Position numbers and translations under genes: made by a program. From contig NZ_JAJVKW010000016.1 of NCBI RefSeq assembly GCF_024198255.1, forward strand, positions 1 through 64,000: a stretch of DNA of 64,000 nt, read 5' to 3'. The first letter of the stretch is position 1; each line of letters starts with the position of its first letter. Of this stretch, positions 8,775-17,790 are shown in pieces. The notes beneath the pieces were generated by a model, which saw only the letters and a list, made by a program, of their open reading frames with translations, was not told the DNA's origin and ran no database searches. The DNA is from Myxococcus guangdongensis (GTDB lineage: Bacteria > Myxococcota > Myxococcia > Myxococcales > Myxococcaceae).

Positions 8775-10288
8775 AGCTGCCTCCCGGCGAGCGCCTCCAG
8801 CTCCGCGTGCGCGATGCGATAGTCGAAGCGCGAGGACACGAGGTTGATCTCCGCCTGGACCAGGTTCTCCTGGGACGTCAGCAGCTCCAGGATGGTGGTG
8901 GCCCCCAGACGGTAGCGCTCTTCCTGCACCTTGAGGTCCTCGCGCGCCACCTCCACCGACTGCTCGGAGAGGCCGATGCGGTCGGCGGACAGGCGCAGCT
9001 GGTTGAGCGCCTGGTGGGCACCGGTGCGCACCGCGCGCCGCGTGTCCGCGAGCTGCACCTGCGACACCACCTCCGCCGTCTTCGCCCGCTGCACGCGCTC
9101 CTCGCGCAGGAAGCCGTCGAAGATGGGGTAGGAGAGGCCCAGACGGACGTTCCAGCTCGTCCTGCCGCCATTGAAGCTCGGGTCCTGGTTGAACCAGTCG
9201 TAGCCGGCCGACAGGCGCACCGTCGGCAGGTAGGTGGCCTTGGCCACGTCCACGCCCGCCGCGGTGGCGCTCAGCGTGGAGGCCGCCGCGAGCACCGCGG
9301 GCGCCTGCGCCTCCAGCTCCGACACCAGCGACTGGTCGGAGATGGCGAGCGGCTTCGGGTCCAGGTTCTCCGTGCCCTTGGCCTCCACCGCGCCCTCCGC
9401 GCCGATGAGCCGCCCGAGCGACAAGGACGCCGAGGCGCGCTGGGTCTCCGCCGTGCGCAGGGCATCGCGGGCCGTGGTGTGGTCCAGCTGCGCGCGCAGC
9501 AGGTCCGAGCGCGTCGCCGAGCCCACCGCCAACCGACGCTGCGCGGCCTCCTCGTTCTGTCGGGCCCGCTCGATTCGCGAGCGCGCCACGTTCTCCAGGC
9601 CCGTGCCGCGGAGGACCTCGTAGTACGCACGCTGCACGTCGAGCACCGCGCTGGCGCGCTGAGCCCTCAGCTGCGCGGAGGCCGCGCCCGACTGGGCCTT
9701 GGTCTGCTCGCGCGTGGCGCTGCGCTGGCCGCCGGTGAAGACGTTCCACCCGGTGCTCAGGCCCGCGCTGTAGTTGTCGGCCGAGCCGTTGATGACGGCG
9801 CCCGTCACCGGCTCGACGCGCTGGGTGCTGGAGAGCGAGCCGCTCGCGCTCGCTGACAGCGTGGGGATGTACGCACCCACGGCGCTGCGCTCGGCGGCGG
9901 CCGCGTTGGTGACGTTGCCCTCGGACTGCGCCACCGACGGGTTCGTCTTCAGCGCTCGCGCGATGGCCTCCTCGAGCGAGACGCTCGGCACCTCCGCCTG
10001 GGCCTGCTTCGTGATGCCCAGGTCCGTGGGCACCGCCTCGCTCGGAGCGCTCGACTCCGTGGGAGGTGTCGCGGCCTCCGCCGGAGTGGGCACCGCGCTC
10101 GCCTGGGCGAGGCCCAGGAGGGCGACCTTCGTGGGCGCATCCACGGGCATCAGCGTGGCGCCCTTCGTCGCGCCCGCCAGGCCCGTACCGGGCACCACCA
10201 CCACGCCGAGCATCCCCAGGGTCAGCGCCGTCAGCCGCTGGGGCCGCCTCTTCAACCACGCTTTCCGGAGCATCGTCATCGCCGCCAT
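8771..10288 (-). CDS. TolC-family outer membrane efflux protein
   Basis: A 505-residue TolC-type channel, first gene of the efflux operon. It has a basic N-terminus ([13 protein letters not shown]) and a hydrophobic export segment ([22 protein letters not shown]). An Ala/Thr/Pro-rich spacer reaches ~95, then come two OEP repeats rich in long amphipathic helices. ATGs at 10288, 10279 and 10273 all lie close together with only a poor ribosome site, so the exact start is uncertain. A longer frame to 10363 would run into the sigma-54-like promoter and was rejected. The stop overlaps the start of the ATPase gene. Confidence 0.88.
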   Translation of the reverse strand: MAAMTMLRKAWLKRRPQRLTALTLGMLGVVVVPGTGLAGATKGATLMPVDAPTKVALLGLAQASAVPTPAEAATPPTESSAPSEAVPTDLGITKQAQAEVPSVSLEEAIARALKTNPSVAQSEGNVTNAAAAERSAVGAYIPTLSASASGSLSSTQRVEPVTGAVINGSADNYSAGLSTGWNVFTGGQRSATREQTKAQSGAASAQLRAQRASAVLDVQRAYYEVLRGTGLENVARSRIERARQNEEAAQRRLAVGSATRSDLLRAQLDHTTARDALRTAETQRASASLSLGRLIGAEGAVEAKGTENLDPKPLAISDQSLVSELEAQAPAVLAAASTLSATAAGVDVAKATYLPTVRLSAGYDWFNQDPSFNGGRTSWNVRLGLSYPIFDGFLREERVQRAKTAEVVSQVQLADTRRAVRTGAHQALNQLRLSADRIGLSEQSVEVAREDLKVQEERYRLGATTILELLTSQENLVQAEINLVSSRFDYRIAHAELEALAGRQL

Positions 10289-10343
10289 GTCCCGTTGTAG
10301 GCCGGTGCGCTCCTGGCGCTCCGGCGTTCCTGGGCAAGGGCGA

Positions 10344-10360
10344 TTGCATGCAGCTTGCCA
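10344..10360 (-). promoter_or_regulatory. Candidate sigma-54 (-24/-12) promoter of the efflux operon
   Basis: Read on the minus strand this is TGGCAAGCTGCATGCAA. Against the consensus TGGCACG-N4-TTGCA it differs at two fixed bases and keeps the essential GG and GC at the correct spacing. It lies ~56-70 nt before the TolC start, leaving a leader of roughly 45 nt. The neighbouring regulator gene encodes a sigma-54 activator, which supports the call; transcription itself is inferred. Confidence 0.5.
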
Positions 10361-10422
10361 CATTTCAACCCACTGAAATCACATGGAAAAGGTCTCCAGG
10401 GGCTGCGGGAGTCGCCGAAGGG

Positions 10423-10437
10423 ATGCGGATTCCGCAT
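10423..10437. promoter_or_regulatory. 15-bp perfect palindrome, probable activator site 1
   Basis: ATGCGGATTCCGCAT is a perfect inverted repeat around one central base. Its edge is ~63 bp upstream of the -24 element of the sigma-54-like promoter, within the range used by enhancer-binding activators. Its 13-bp core recurs exactly at 10652-10664. Confidence 0.5.
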
Positions 10438-10651
10438 GCGCGCGACGCGGCTCGTCATCGAGGGCGTGGGGCATGGGCCTCGCGCTTGCACAACGAGGCC
10501 GCGACGTGTGGCGGTGACCCGGTTCGCGCGCTGTCGGAAGCGTGCTCCAGCGGCCCGGGCGCCGCCCTCCACCCTCGGGGAGAGACAGATGGGCTCGGCA
10601 GCGTTCAAGCAAGGAGGAGCCCACGTGGCGCCACGGCGTGACGGAAGGGAG

Positions 10652-10664
10652 TGCGGATTCCGCA
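10652..10664. promoter_or_regulatory. 13-bp perfect palindrome, probable activator site 2
   Basis: TGCGGATTCCGCA is the exact core of the palindrome at 10423-10437, 228 bp away centre to centre. It lies ~37 bp before the histidine-kinase start, so binding here could also control the kinase-regulator operon. Confidence 0.5.
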
Positions 10665-10701
10665 TCCTGGATGCAGAGTTCGCAGCGAGTGGAGGAGCCG
10701 C

Positions 10702-12024
10702 ATGGAGTGGGAGACACCCCGAGCGAGGGCCGCGTCGATGAGCGGGCCGGCCCGTTGGAGACCGCGTGGTCCATGGATGCCCTGGGTGGCGGCGGGGCTG
10801 ATGTGCGCGGTGCTGCTGTCCGCCGTCGTGTTCATCCGCCGCTCGGCGCTCGAGTCGTCGTCGTTGGTGGTGCGCGGCATGGCGAACGTGCTGATGCTCG
10901 CTGGATTGGAGGCCTTCCGGGAGGGCACTGGCGTGCCGAGCCAGCAGGCGCTCGAGTCCTTCCTGAACACCCACCAGGACGGCGGCCTTCGCTACGTGGC
11001 CATCGTCGAGGACGGGCAGGTGCTCGCGTCGGCGGGCGTCGGCTCGTTGGGGAAGATTGAGGACGGGACGCAGCTGCGGTTCGAGGAGGGCCGGGGGCGC
11101 TTCATCCACCGGCTGCGCAAGCCGCCGAGGCCGCCAGAGGGCCCGCCCACCGCGAGCGGGACACCTCCGATGGTGGAGCCCCCTGTCTCGCAGGAGGCTC
11201 GGCGCAACCTGCGCATCGGCTATGACTTCGAGCCTGTCACCGCGCTGGAGTTGAAGGAGCGCTCACAGCGACTGCTGTTCGTGGCCGCGGTGTCGTGCAT
11301 GGGCATCCTGGGGCTGGCGTTCGCGTTCTCGCGCTCGTTGGCGCAGCGGGAGGCGCTGGCGGCGGAGCTGGAGCGCGGGCGTCGGCTGGCGGCGCTGGGC
11401 ACCATGTCCGCGGTGTTGGCGCACGAGCTGCGAAACCCGCTCGCGTCGCTCAAGGGCCATGCGCAGCTGTTGGCTGAGCGCGTGGAGCGCGACGAGGTGC
11501 TGCGTCCCAAGGCGGACCGCATCGTCGGCGAGGCGGTGCGGCTGGAGCAGTTGATGAATGACCTGTTGGGCTTCGTGCGCAGCGGCGAGTTGCGCCGCGC
11601 GGGAACGGACCCCAACGAGGTGCTGCGCGCGGCGGTGGAGGCCACGGGCGAGTCGAGCGTGGATGCGCGTTACCTGCCGGGCCACGAGAAGGTGGAGCTG
11701 GACGCGGGCCGCTTCCAGCAGGCGCTGGAGAACGTGCTGCGCAACGCGGTGCAGGTGAGCCCGGCGGGGCAGCGCGTGGAGGTGGGCGTGGCGCAGGAGG
11801 GGCCGGCGCTCGTGTTCACGGTGAGGGACCACGGTCCGGGCATCCCCAAGGGCGACGAGGAGCGCATCTTCGAGCCGTTCGTCACCGGGCGTCTGCGGGG
11901 CGTGGGGCTGGGGCTCGCGATTACACGACGCATCGTCGAGCTGCATGGGGGCTCGGTGAGCGCGAGGACGCACGCGGAAGGGGGCGCGGAGTTCCGCCTC
12001 ACCGTGCCGGCGAGGGGGACCTGA
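10702..12024 (+). CDS. Sensor histidine kinase, partner of the NtrC-type regulator
   Basis: A 440-residue membrane sensor kinase. The ATG at 10702 has GGAGG six bases upstream; the open frame starting at 10651 begins inside the palindrome and was rejected. TM1 is ~27-46. A ~145-residue sensor region has a Pro-rich end ([11 protein letters not shown]). TM2 is ~191-210. A HisKA domain carries the phospho-acceptor His241 in [10 protein letters not shown], and the HATPase_c domain has N, G1 (DHGPGIP) and G2 (GVGLGLAI) boxes. There is no HAMP or PAS domain. The regulator gene starts 1 nt after its stop, so they form one operon. The signal is unknown, but divergence from an efflux operon suggests a toxic or envelope-stress compound. 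Confidence 0.9.
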   Translation: MEWETPRARAASMSGPARWRPRGPWMPWVAAGLMCAVLLSAVVFIRRSALESSSLVVRGMANVLMLAGLEAFREGTGVPSQQALESFLNTHQDGGLRYVAIVEDGQVLASAGVGSLGKIEDGTQLRFEEGRGRFIHRLRKPPRPPEGPPTASGTPPMVEPPVSQEARRNLRIGYDFEPVTALELKERSQRLLFVAAVSCMGILGLAFAFSRSLAQREALAAELERGRRLAALGTMSAVLAHELRNPLASLKGHAQLLAERVERDEVLRPKADRIVGEAVRLEQLMNDLLGFVRSGELRRAGTDPNEVLRAAVEATGESSVDARYLPGHEKVELDAGRFQQALENVLRNAVQVSPAGQRVEVGVAQEGPALVFTVRDHGPGIPKGDEERIFEPFVTGRLRGVGLGLAITRRIVELHGGSVSARTHAEGGAEFRLTVPARGT

Positions 12025-12025
12025 G

Positions 12026-13372
<1,347 letters not shown>

Positions 13373-13373
13373 C

Positions 13374-13388
13374 GCCGCGGGGCGCGGC
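13374..13388. terminator. Short GC hairpin between convergent genes
   Basis: GCCGCG-GGG-CGCGGC forms a 6-bp stem and 3-nt loop in the 16-nt gap between the regulator stop and the stop of the convergent PLA2-like gene. It could serve both strands. There is no U-tract, so the call is tentative. Confidence 0.35.
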
Positions 13389-13970
13389 TCACGGAGGGCC
13401 GTAGCCCTGCACGCGGGAGTTGAGCTCCACCGCGGTGGCGTAGATCTGCGCCCAGGCGCGGAACTTCAGCCGGTCGCCGAAGCCCTTCTGGTCATTGGCG
13501 TAGTCGAACAGGTCCTTGCGGAAGAGCGCGTCGGCGGCCTTGCGCGCATCGCCGCTCAGGGGCGTGCCCTTGCGGTCGAAGTAGCGCAGCAGATCGTACC
13601 CGTAGTCGTGCGTCTTGGCCGCGGGGTCGAACTCCTTGTCCGGACCAATCTTGCCGGGCGCGGACGCGGAGCCGAGCGGGTCCTGCATCCGCTGGCCGTG
13701 CTTCGTCTGGATGGCGTAGGGCTTGTAACCGATGACCTTCTCGAAGTCGGCCGGGGGAGGACGCGCACCCGTGAGGTACTCGGTCATCAGCTTGCCGTGG
13801 TCCCCGGCGGGAGCCTTGCCCACGCGCGCCGCGGCGGCCGTGCCCTTCGTGAAGGTGTCCTGGGTGTTCGGGCGGACCAGCGCCGTGTTCTGGGCCTTCT
13901 CCGAGGCCGGGGCCTCCGAGGCGGAGGGCGTCTGGCGGCGGGGGGCGACGGGAGCGTTGCGAACGAGCAT
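13389..13970 (-). CDS. Prokaryotic phospholipase A2-like protein
   Basis: A 193-residue protein. The first ~85 residues are low-complexity (Ala/Pro/Thr/Arg) with no standard signal peptide. The C-terminal ~110 residues contain THDYGYDLLRYFDR, which matches the catalytic His-Asp helix of prokaryotic PLA2 (HDxxY pattern in the Streptomyces/fungal group). A second helix with ADALFRKDLFDYA follows. Known enzymes of the group are ~120 residues, secreted, Ca2+-dependent and cleave the sn-2 ester. Here the usual cysteines of the active-site helix are missing and export is unclear, so activity is not assured. The start is the ATG at 13970, preceded by GGGTCCTT rather than a good ribosome site. Confidence 0.6.
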   Translation of the reverse strand: MLVRNAPVAPRRQTPSASEAPASEKAQNTALVRPNTQDTFTKGTAAAARVGKAPAGDHGKLMTEYLTGARPPPADFEKVIGYKPYAIQTKHGQRMQDPLGSASAPGKIGPDKEFDPAAKTHDYGYDLLRYFDRKGTPLSGDARKAADALFRKDLFDYANDQKGFGDRLKFRAWAQIYATAVELNSRVQGYGPP

Positions 13971-14069
13971 GGAAGGACCCGGTGGAAAGCTTCTCTCAGG
14001 TTGTCGCAATTTGTAGGGTGGAAGTTGCGCGGGTGGGATTGACGCATCGCATTGTGAGAAGGAGAGCAC

Positions 14070-14534
14070 GTGGGCGCGGACCTGTATCGAGACGGAGTGG
14101 CTCGGCTGGAGGCGGGGGACGGGCGGGAGTCGGCGCGCCTGTTGGAGGCCGCGCTGCGCGAGTCCCCTGGGGACGTGAAGGTGATGCACGCGCTGTCACG
14201 CGCCCTGGATGTCATGGGGGAGCGGGAGCGCTCCGTGCAGCTCCTGGAGCTGGTGCATGCGAAGGCGCCCTCGGAGCCCGAGCCCGCGTGTGAGCTGGCG
14301 ATGGCCCTGTTGGAGCGTACCGAGGACGCGCGCGCGGCGGAGGTCCTGGCGCCGGTGCTCGCGGCGCATCCCGAGCACCCCGGTGCGAACCTCTGCATGG
14401 CCATGGCGCTGGCCAAGACGGACCCGGAGCGGGCGCGAGTTCACCTGCGGCCCGCGAGCCGGAGCTCGGACGCGGACCAGCGGGAGCAGGCGGCGGCGCT
14501 GGAGCGTGCGGTGTCGGGACAGTCCCCCGGCTGA
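14070..14534 (+). CDS. Tetratricopeptide-repeat protein
   Basis: A 154-residue soluble protein made of about four TPR-like helix pairs (pattern ARLEAGDGRESARLLEAAL, DVKVMHALSRALDVMG). The start is a GTG with AGGAG six bases upstream. There is no catalytic domain, signal peptide or membrane segment. TPR proteins usually act as scaffolds for protein contacts; the partner is unknown. It diverges from the PLA2-like gene with ~100 nt between starts and is convergent with the glyoxalase-fold gene. Confidence 0.8.
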   Translation: MGADLYRDGVARLEAGDGRESARLLEAALRESPGDVKVMHALSRALDVMGERERSVQLLELVHAKAPSEPEPACELAMALLERTEDARAAEVLAPVLAAHPEHPGANLCMAMALAKTDPERARVHLRPASRSSDADQREQAAALERAVSGQSPG

Positions 14535-14543
14535 GCGCGGGGT

Positions 14544-14939
14544 CTACGTCAAGCGGACACAGGCCTCGATGTTGTTGCCGTCCGGGTCCAACAGGAACGC
14601 GGCGTAGTAGGAGAAGCCGCCCTCGCGAACCCCGGGGGCGCCGTTGTCCTGTCCGCCCGCGGTGAGGCCCCGCTGGTGGAAGGCATCCACCGCCGCTCGG
14701 TCCTTCGTGGCGAACGCGATGTGGAGCGGGCTGCGCGCCGGCGCGTGCTCGGCCTTCCATGTCGATGGCCGCAAGGTCCCCACCCAGAGGAACGGCGACT
14801 TCGCGTCCGTACCGAAGATGACGAAGCCCTCGCCGCGCTCGAGGATGCCCAGGCCGAGCGGCTTCAGGCACGCTTCGTAGAAGCGCACGCTCGCGTCCAG
14901 GTCCGTCGTCACGAAGCCGAAGTGGTCGAGCTGGAGCAT
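14544..14939 (-). CDS. Glyoxalase/bleomycin-resistance/dioxygenase (VOC) fold protein
   Basis: A 131-residue single-domain VOC protein with the paired beta-alpha-beta-beta-beta modules. Possible metal ligands are His5 in the N-terminal LDHFGFVT strand, the His in PLHIAFAT and the Glu in NNIEACV near the end. The motif LLDPDGNNIE is typical of the family. The reaction cannot be told apart between isomerase, fosfomycin/bleomycin resistance and dioxygenase roles. The start is an ATG directly before the first strand; the long open frame upstream is an antisense shadow of the PI-PLC gene. Confidence 0.85.
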   Translation of the reverse strand: MLQLDHFGFVTTDLDASVRFYEACLKPLGLGILERGEGFVIFGTDAKSPFLWVGTLRPSTWKAEHAPARSPLHIAFATKDRAAVDAFHQRGLTAGGQDNGAPGVREGGFSYYAAFLLDPDGNNIEACVRLT

Positions 14940-15098
14940 GCCCGTACGGTGTGGACCCGCGCGTCCTCGCGCCAAGCGCCGCCCCGGTGCGCCGAGCGCC
15001 TGCCTTCCTGCCTGGATGGTGTTTTGAGTGGTAAGCTGCTTTTGCGGCTTGTCACCCATTCCTTGCGTCCCACGCGAGCCATCCCTGTCGAGGGCTTC

Positions 15099-16796
15099 AT
15101 GTCTGTCCTGCGTCTGCGTCACATCCTCGTGTCCCTGGCGGTGGGGCTCGTGGCGGCGGCCCCGTCCGCGCTCGCGCGAGGGCGCTACTACAACGACTCC
15201 GGGAGCATCGAGACGACCCATCCCTCGTGGATGAGCTGGGTGTCCAACTCGACGAGCCTCGCGTCGCTGTCCATCCCCGGCACGCACGACACCATGGCGT
15301 ATCAGTCGTATGGCGGGAGCCTGACGCAGACGCAGTCGTTGGACCTGCGCAAGCAGCTGGACGCGGGCGTGCGCGCGCTGGACATCCGGTGCCGACACAT
15401 CGCCGACCGATTCACCATCCATCACGGCGTGGTGTACCTGCACGTCAACTTCGATGACGTGCTGCGGACCACCATCCAGTTCCTGAACGACAACCCCACC
15501 GAGACGGTGGTGATGCGCGTGAAGCGCGAGCACACCGAGGAGGACATCACCCGGAGCTTCCATCAGACGTTCGAGTGGTATCGCGACCAGCCCGCCTACA
15601 GCCCCTATCTGTGGCGAGGCTCTCACGTCCCGACGCTGGGCGAGGTGCGCGGGCGCATCGTCGTGTTGGATGACTTCGCGGGCGGCGCGTACGGCATTCC
15701 CTGGGGAGCGCTGGACCTCCAGGATGACTGGACGGTGTCGCAGCTCGCGGACATCGACGACAAGTGGAACAAGGTCCGTGCGCACCTGGACCGGACGCAG
15801 GGTGGCGCGCCGGCGAAGCTGTTCGTGAACTTCCTGAGCGGCGCTTCCGCCATGGCGCATCCGCTCCATGTCGCGGGCGGCATCAACGTCCTGGGCATCG
15901 GCTATCGCGGGGTGAACGACTTCGCCATCGACCACCTGGTGGGCGGCTACGCGCAGCGCGCGGGAATCCTGATGATGGACTTCCCCGGGGCGGGCTTGAT
16001 TGACGCCATCCTCGCGCTCAACGTGCGCCTCCTTTCGAGCAATGCCGCGCTCCCTCCGGACTTCGGCATCATCTTCCGGAACACGGCGCACACGGTGGGC
16101 GGTGACGCGGAGGCCCGGTGGCGCGGAACGCGGGCGTTCCTCCAGAACGCGGCGCCGGGGCGGTACTGGCACATCCTGGCGCTGAAGCGGGAGTGGGGCG
16201 GCTGGATGCACTACGAGGGCGCGTTCCTGCAGTCCGACTCCATGGATGAGTACACGCACCTGGCCTTCACCACACGCACGGTGACGAGCGTGGTGGGCCC
16301 CTCGTATCTCGCCAGCTACGTGAACGGGCAGCTCGGGAGTCTGTCCGGCGGGGCGGGAGACCGGGCCACGCAGCTTCATGGGCGGCTGAGTGCGCGCTTC
16401 CCGTTCCAGCTCTGGTCGGTGGTGGTGAAGCGGGCTCCGGGAGGCCTGAGCAACTGGGCGTATTCGGACTACGGCCGTGGCTACAAGACGTCCTCGGGTG
16501 ACTACACGTACGCGGTGCAGGGGTACTCGGCCGGGGACGGCGTGTACCTGCACGAGCACGGGGGCTACGAGGGCAACGTGATTCGTCTCACGTCGAACGT
16601 CGGCAATCTGGGAGACTTCGGCTTCAACGACGTCACCAGCTCCGTGACGGTGCTCGGCGGGTATCAGGCGACGCTGTGTGAGCACGCGTTCATGTCGGGC
16701 CGGTGTTTCACCACGGCCTCGAGCATCGACAGCGTCGACTCCGTGGCCGGTGGTCCGTGGAATGATCGCATCTCGTCGCTCTCCGTCTCACGGTAG
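15099..16796 (+). CDS. Secreted PI-specific phospholipase C with crystallin-like C-terminus
   Basis: A 565-residue exported protein with a signal peptide at ~1-27 (LVSLAVGLVAAAPSALA). The PI-PLC X domain (~45-330) has PGTHDT with His63, LDIRC, and IHHG with His109, matching the two catalytic histidines of bacterial PI-PLC. These enzymes cleave phosphatidylinositol or GPI anchors to a cyclic inositol phosphate and diacylglycerol. The last ~90 residues form two beta/gamma-crystallin-like motifs (VYLHEHGGYEGNVIRL and a second copy with CEHAFMSGRCF), a fold that often binds Ca2+. The middle (~330-470) is not assigned. A secreted lipase suits a predator. The start ATG precedes a normal signal peptide. 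Confidence 0.88.
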   Translation: MSVLRLRHILVSLAVGLVAAAPSALARGRYYNDSGSIETTHPSWMSWVSNSTSLASLSIPGTHDTMAYQSYGGSLTQTQSLDLRKQLDAGVRALDIRCRHIADRFTIHHGVVYLHVNFDDVLRTTIQFLNDNPTETVVMRVKREHTEEDITRSFHQTFEWYRDQPAYSPYLWRGSHVPTLGEVRGRIVVLDDFAGGAYGIPWGALDLQDDWTVSQLADIDDKWNKVRAHLDRTQGGAPAKLFVNFLSGASAMAHPLHVAGGINVLGIGYRGVNDFAIDHLVGGYAQRAGILMMDFPGAGLIDAILALNVRLLSSNAALPPDFGIIFRNTAHTVGGDAEARWRGTRAFLQNAAPGRYWHILALKREWGGWMHYEGAFLQSDSMDEYTHLAFTTRTVTSVVGPSYLASYVNGQLGSLSGGAGDRATQLHGRLSARFPFQLWSVVVKRAPGGLSNWAYSDYGRGYKTSSGDYTYAVQGYSAGDGVYLHEHGGYEGNVIRLTSNVGNLGDFGFNDVTSSVTVLGGYQATLCEHAFMSGRCFTTASSIDSVDSVAGGPWNDRISSLSVSR

Positions 16797-16871
16797 CGCT
16801 GCATCGAGAGGCGACGGTGCGGGAGCGCCGGCCGCCCGCGAGCGGTCCGGCTCCTCCCTGTCGACGCGGTG

Positions 16872-17639
16872 TCAGAACCGCATCGACTCGATGGCGTCGA
16901 CCATCTTCCCCACGTCGTAGGCGTAGAAGCCCGCGGCGTTGAGCGTGTTGATCTCCCCGACGTAGGGCTTGTGCTCGTGGACGAAGAGGTCCAGGGCATA
17001 GGCCCGGTCCGGCCCCCACTGCTCGGCCATCCGCTGCGCGAAGGTCCACACGTCCGGATCCACCTCCGACGAGGCGAAGACCCGGTCGCCCAGCTTGTAG
17101 CGCGTCCCGGTGACGACGCGGCCATCCACGACCACCATCCGGTACTCGCTCTGGATGCGCCGAGGCTCGCTGACGGCGACCCACGTCTCCGCCGTGAGCT
17201 GCGGTGAGTCGCCCACGCGCAACACCTGCTCGCGCCAGGGCTCGAAGTCCTCCCACCGCGTCACCATCCCCGAGAACGCCTTGTCGTCGAGGCAGGGGCG
17301 GATGAAGAACGCACCCTCCTGACGAGGCACCTCGGCGAACCGGCAGACGCGCGCGTCCCCATTCAGGAGGAACTCGCCCAGGTGCTCGCGCCAGACGCGG
17401 AAGTCGAACCGCTCGTTGATGAAGACCCCGGGTGTCCACCCCCGCCGTCGCGCGTACCGGGCCAGGCTCAACGAGCCCATCACCATGACCGGCCCGTCCA
17501 CGCCGACGGTGGGCTCCACGCCGCCGTCGAATGGAATGACCTTCACCAGGGTGTGCGGAATCGCGCCACGCTCCAGGACGCGCATCAGCTCGTGGAAGCC
17601 GCGCTCGTTGAACAGGTTGTCCTGAACGACCCAGTGCAT
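16872..17639 (-). CDS. ATP-grasp domain protein (DUF4343-like)
   Basis: A 255-residue protein of the DUF4343/ATP-grasp type. The ATG at 17639 has GGAGGG upstream and begins the fold (MHWVVQDNLFNERGF). Features include GPVMVMGSLSLARYARRRGW in the N-terminal half, FIRPCLDDKAFSG, EYRMVVVDGRVV and, near the end, the metal-binding ALDLFVHEHKPYVGEINTLNAAGFY with Glu and Asn ligands expected for ATP-grasp. It probably ligates a carboxylate to an amine or thiol using ATP, but the substrate is unknown. No precursor peptide gene was seen beside it. MutS2 lies 151 nt upstream on the same strand. Confidence 0.78.
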   Translation of the reverse strand: MHWVVQDNLFNERGFHELMRVLERGAIPHTLVKVIPFDGGVEPTVGVDGPVMVMGSLSLARYARRRGWTPGVFINERFDFRVWREHLGEFLLNGDARVCRFAEVPRQEGAFFIRPCLDDKAFSGMVTRWEDFEPWREQVLRVGDSPQLTAETWVAVSEPRRIQSEYRMVVVDGRVVTGTRYKLGDRVFASSEVDPDVWTFAQRMAEQWGPDRAYALDLFVHEHKPYVGEINTLNAAGFYAYDVGKMVDAIESMRF

Positions 17640-17790
17640 GGCATGGCCCTCCGTGGAACCGCGAGCGCCGGGGACGCTCGGCCTCCACCGTGGCTGACGT
17701 CCACGGCGAAGACGAAGGGCCCGGAGCGCCAGGGATGTCCCCGACACGTCCGGGCCCTTGATGGCCACACCCAGGAACCGGGAGACCGGC

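Larger units (their letters stand above)
10289..10701. other. 413-bp divergent control region
   Basis: This is the gap between the efflux operon and the histidine-kinase gene. No convincing ORF was found; the several short frames across it lack ribosome sites and family features. It holds the sigma-54-like promoter and the two palindromes listed separately. The layout fits joint control of both operons. Confidence 0.6.

Noticed and set aside
10474-10490. Second sigma-54-like element for the kinase operon (GG at 10476, TTGCA at 10486)
   Set aside because: GG and GC spacing fits, but most other consensus bases differ and it would give a ~200-nt leader; too weak to list as a feature.
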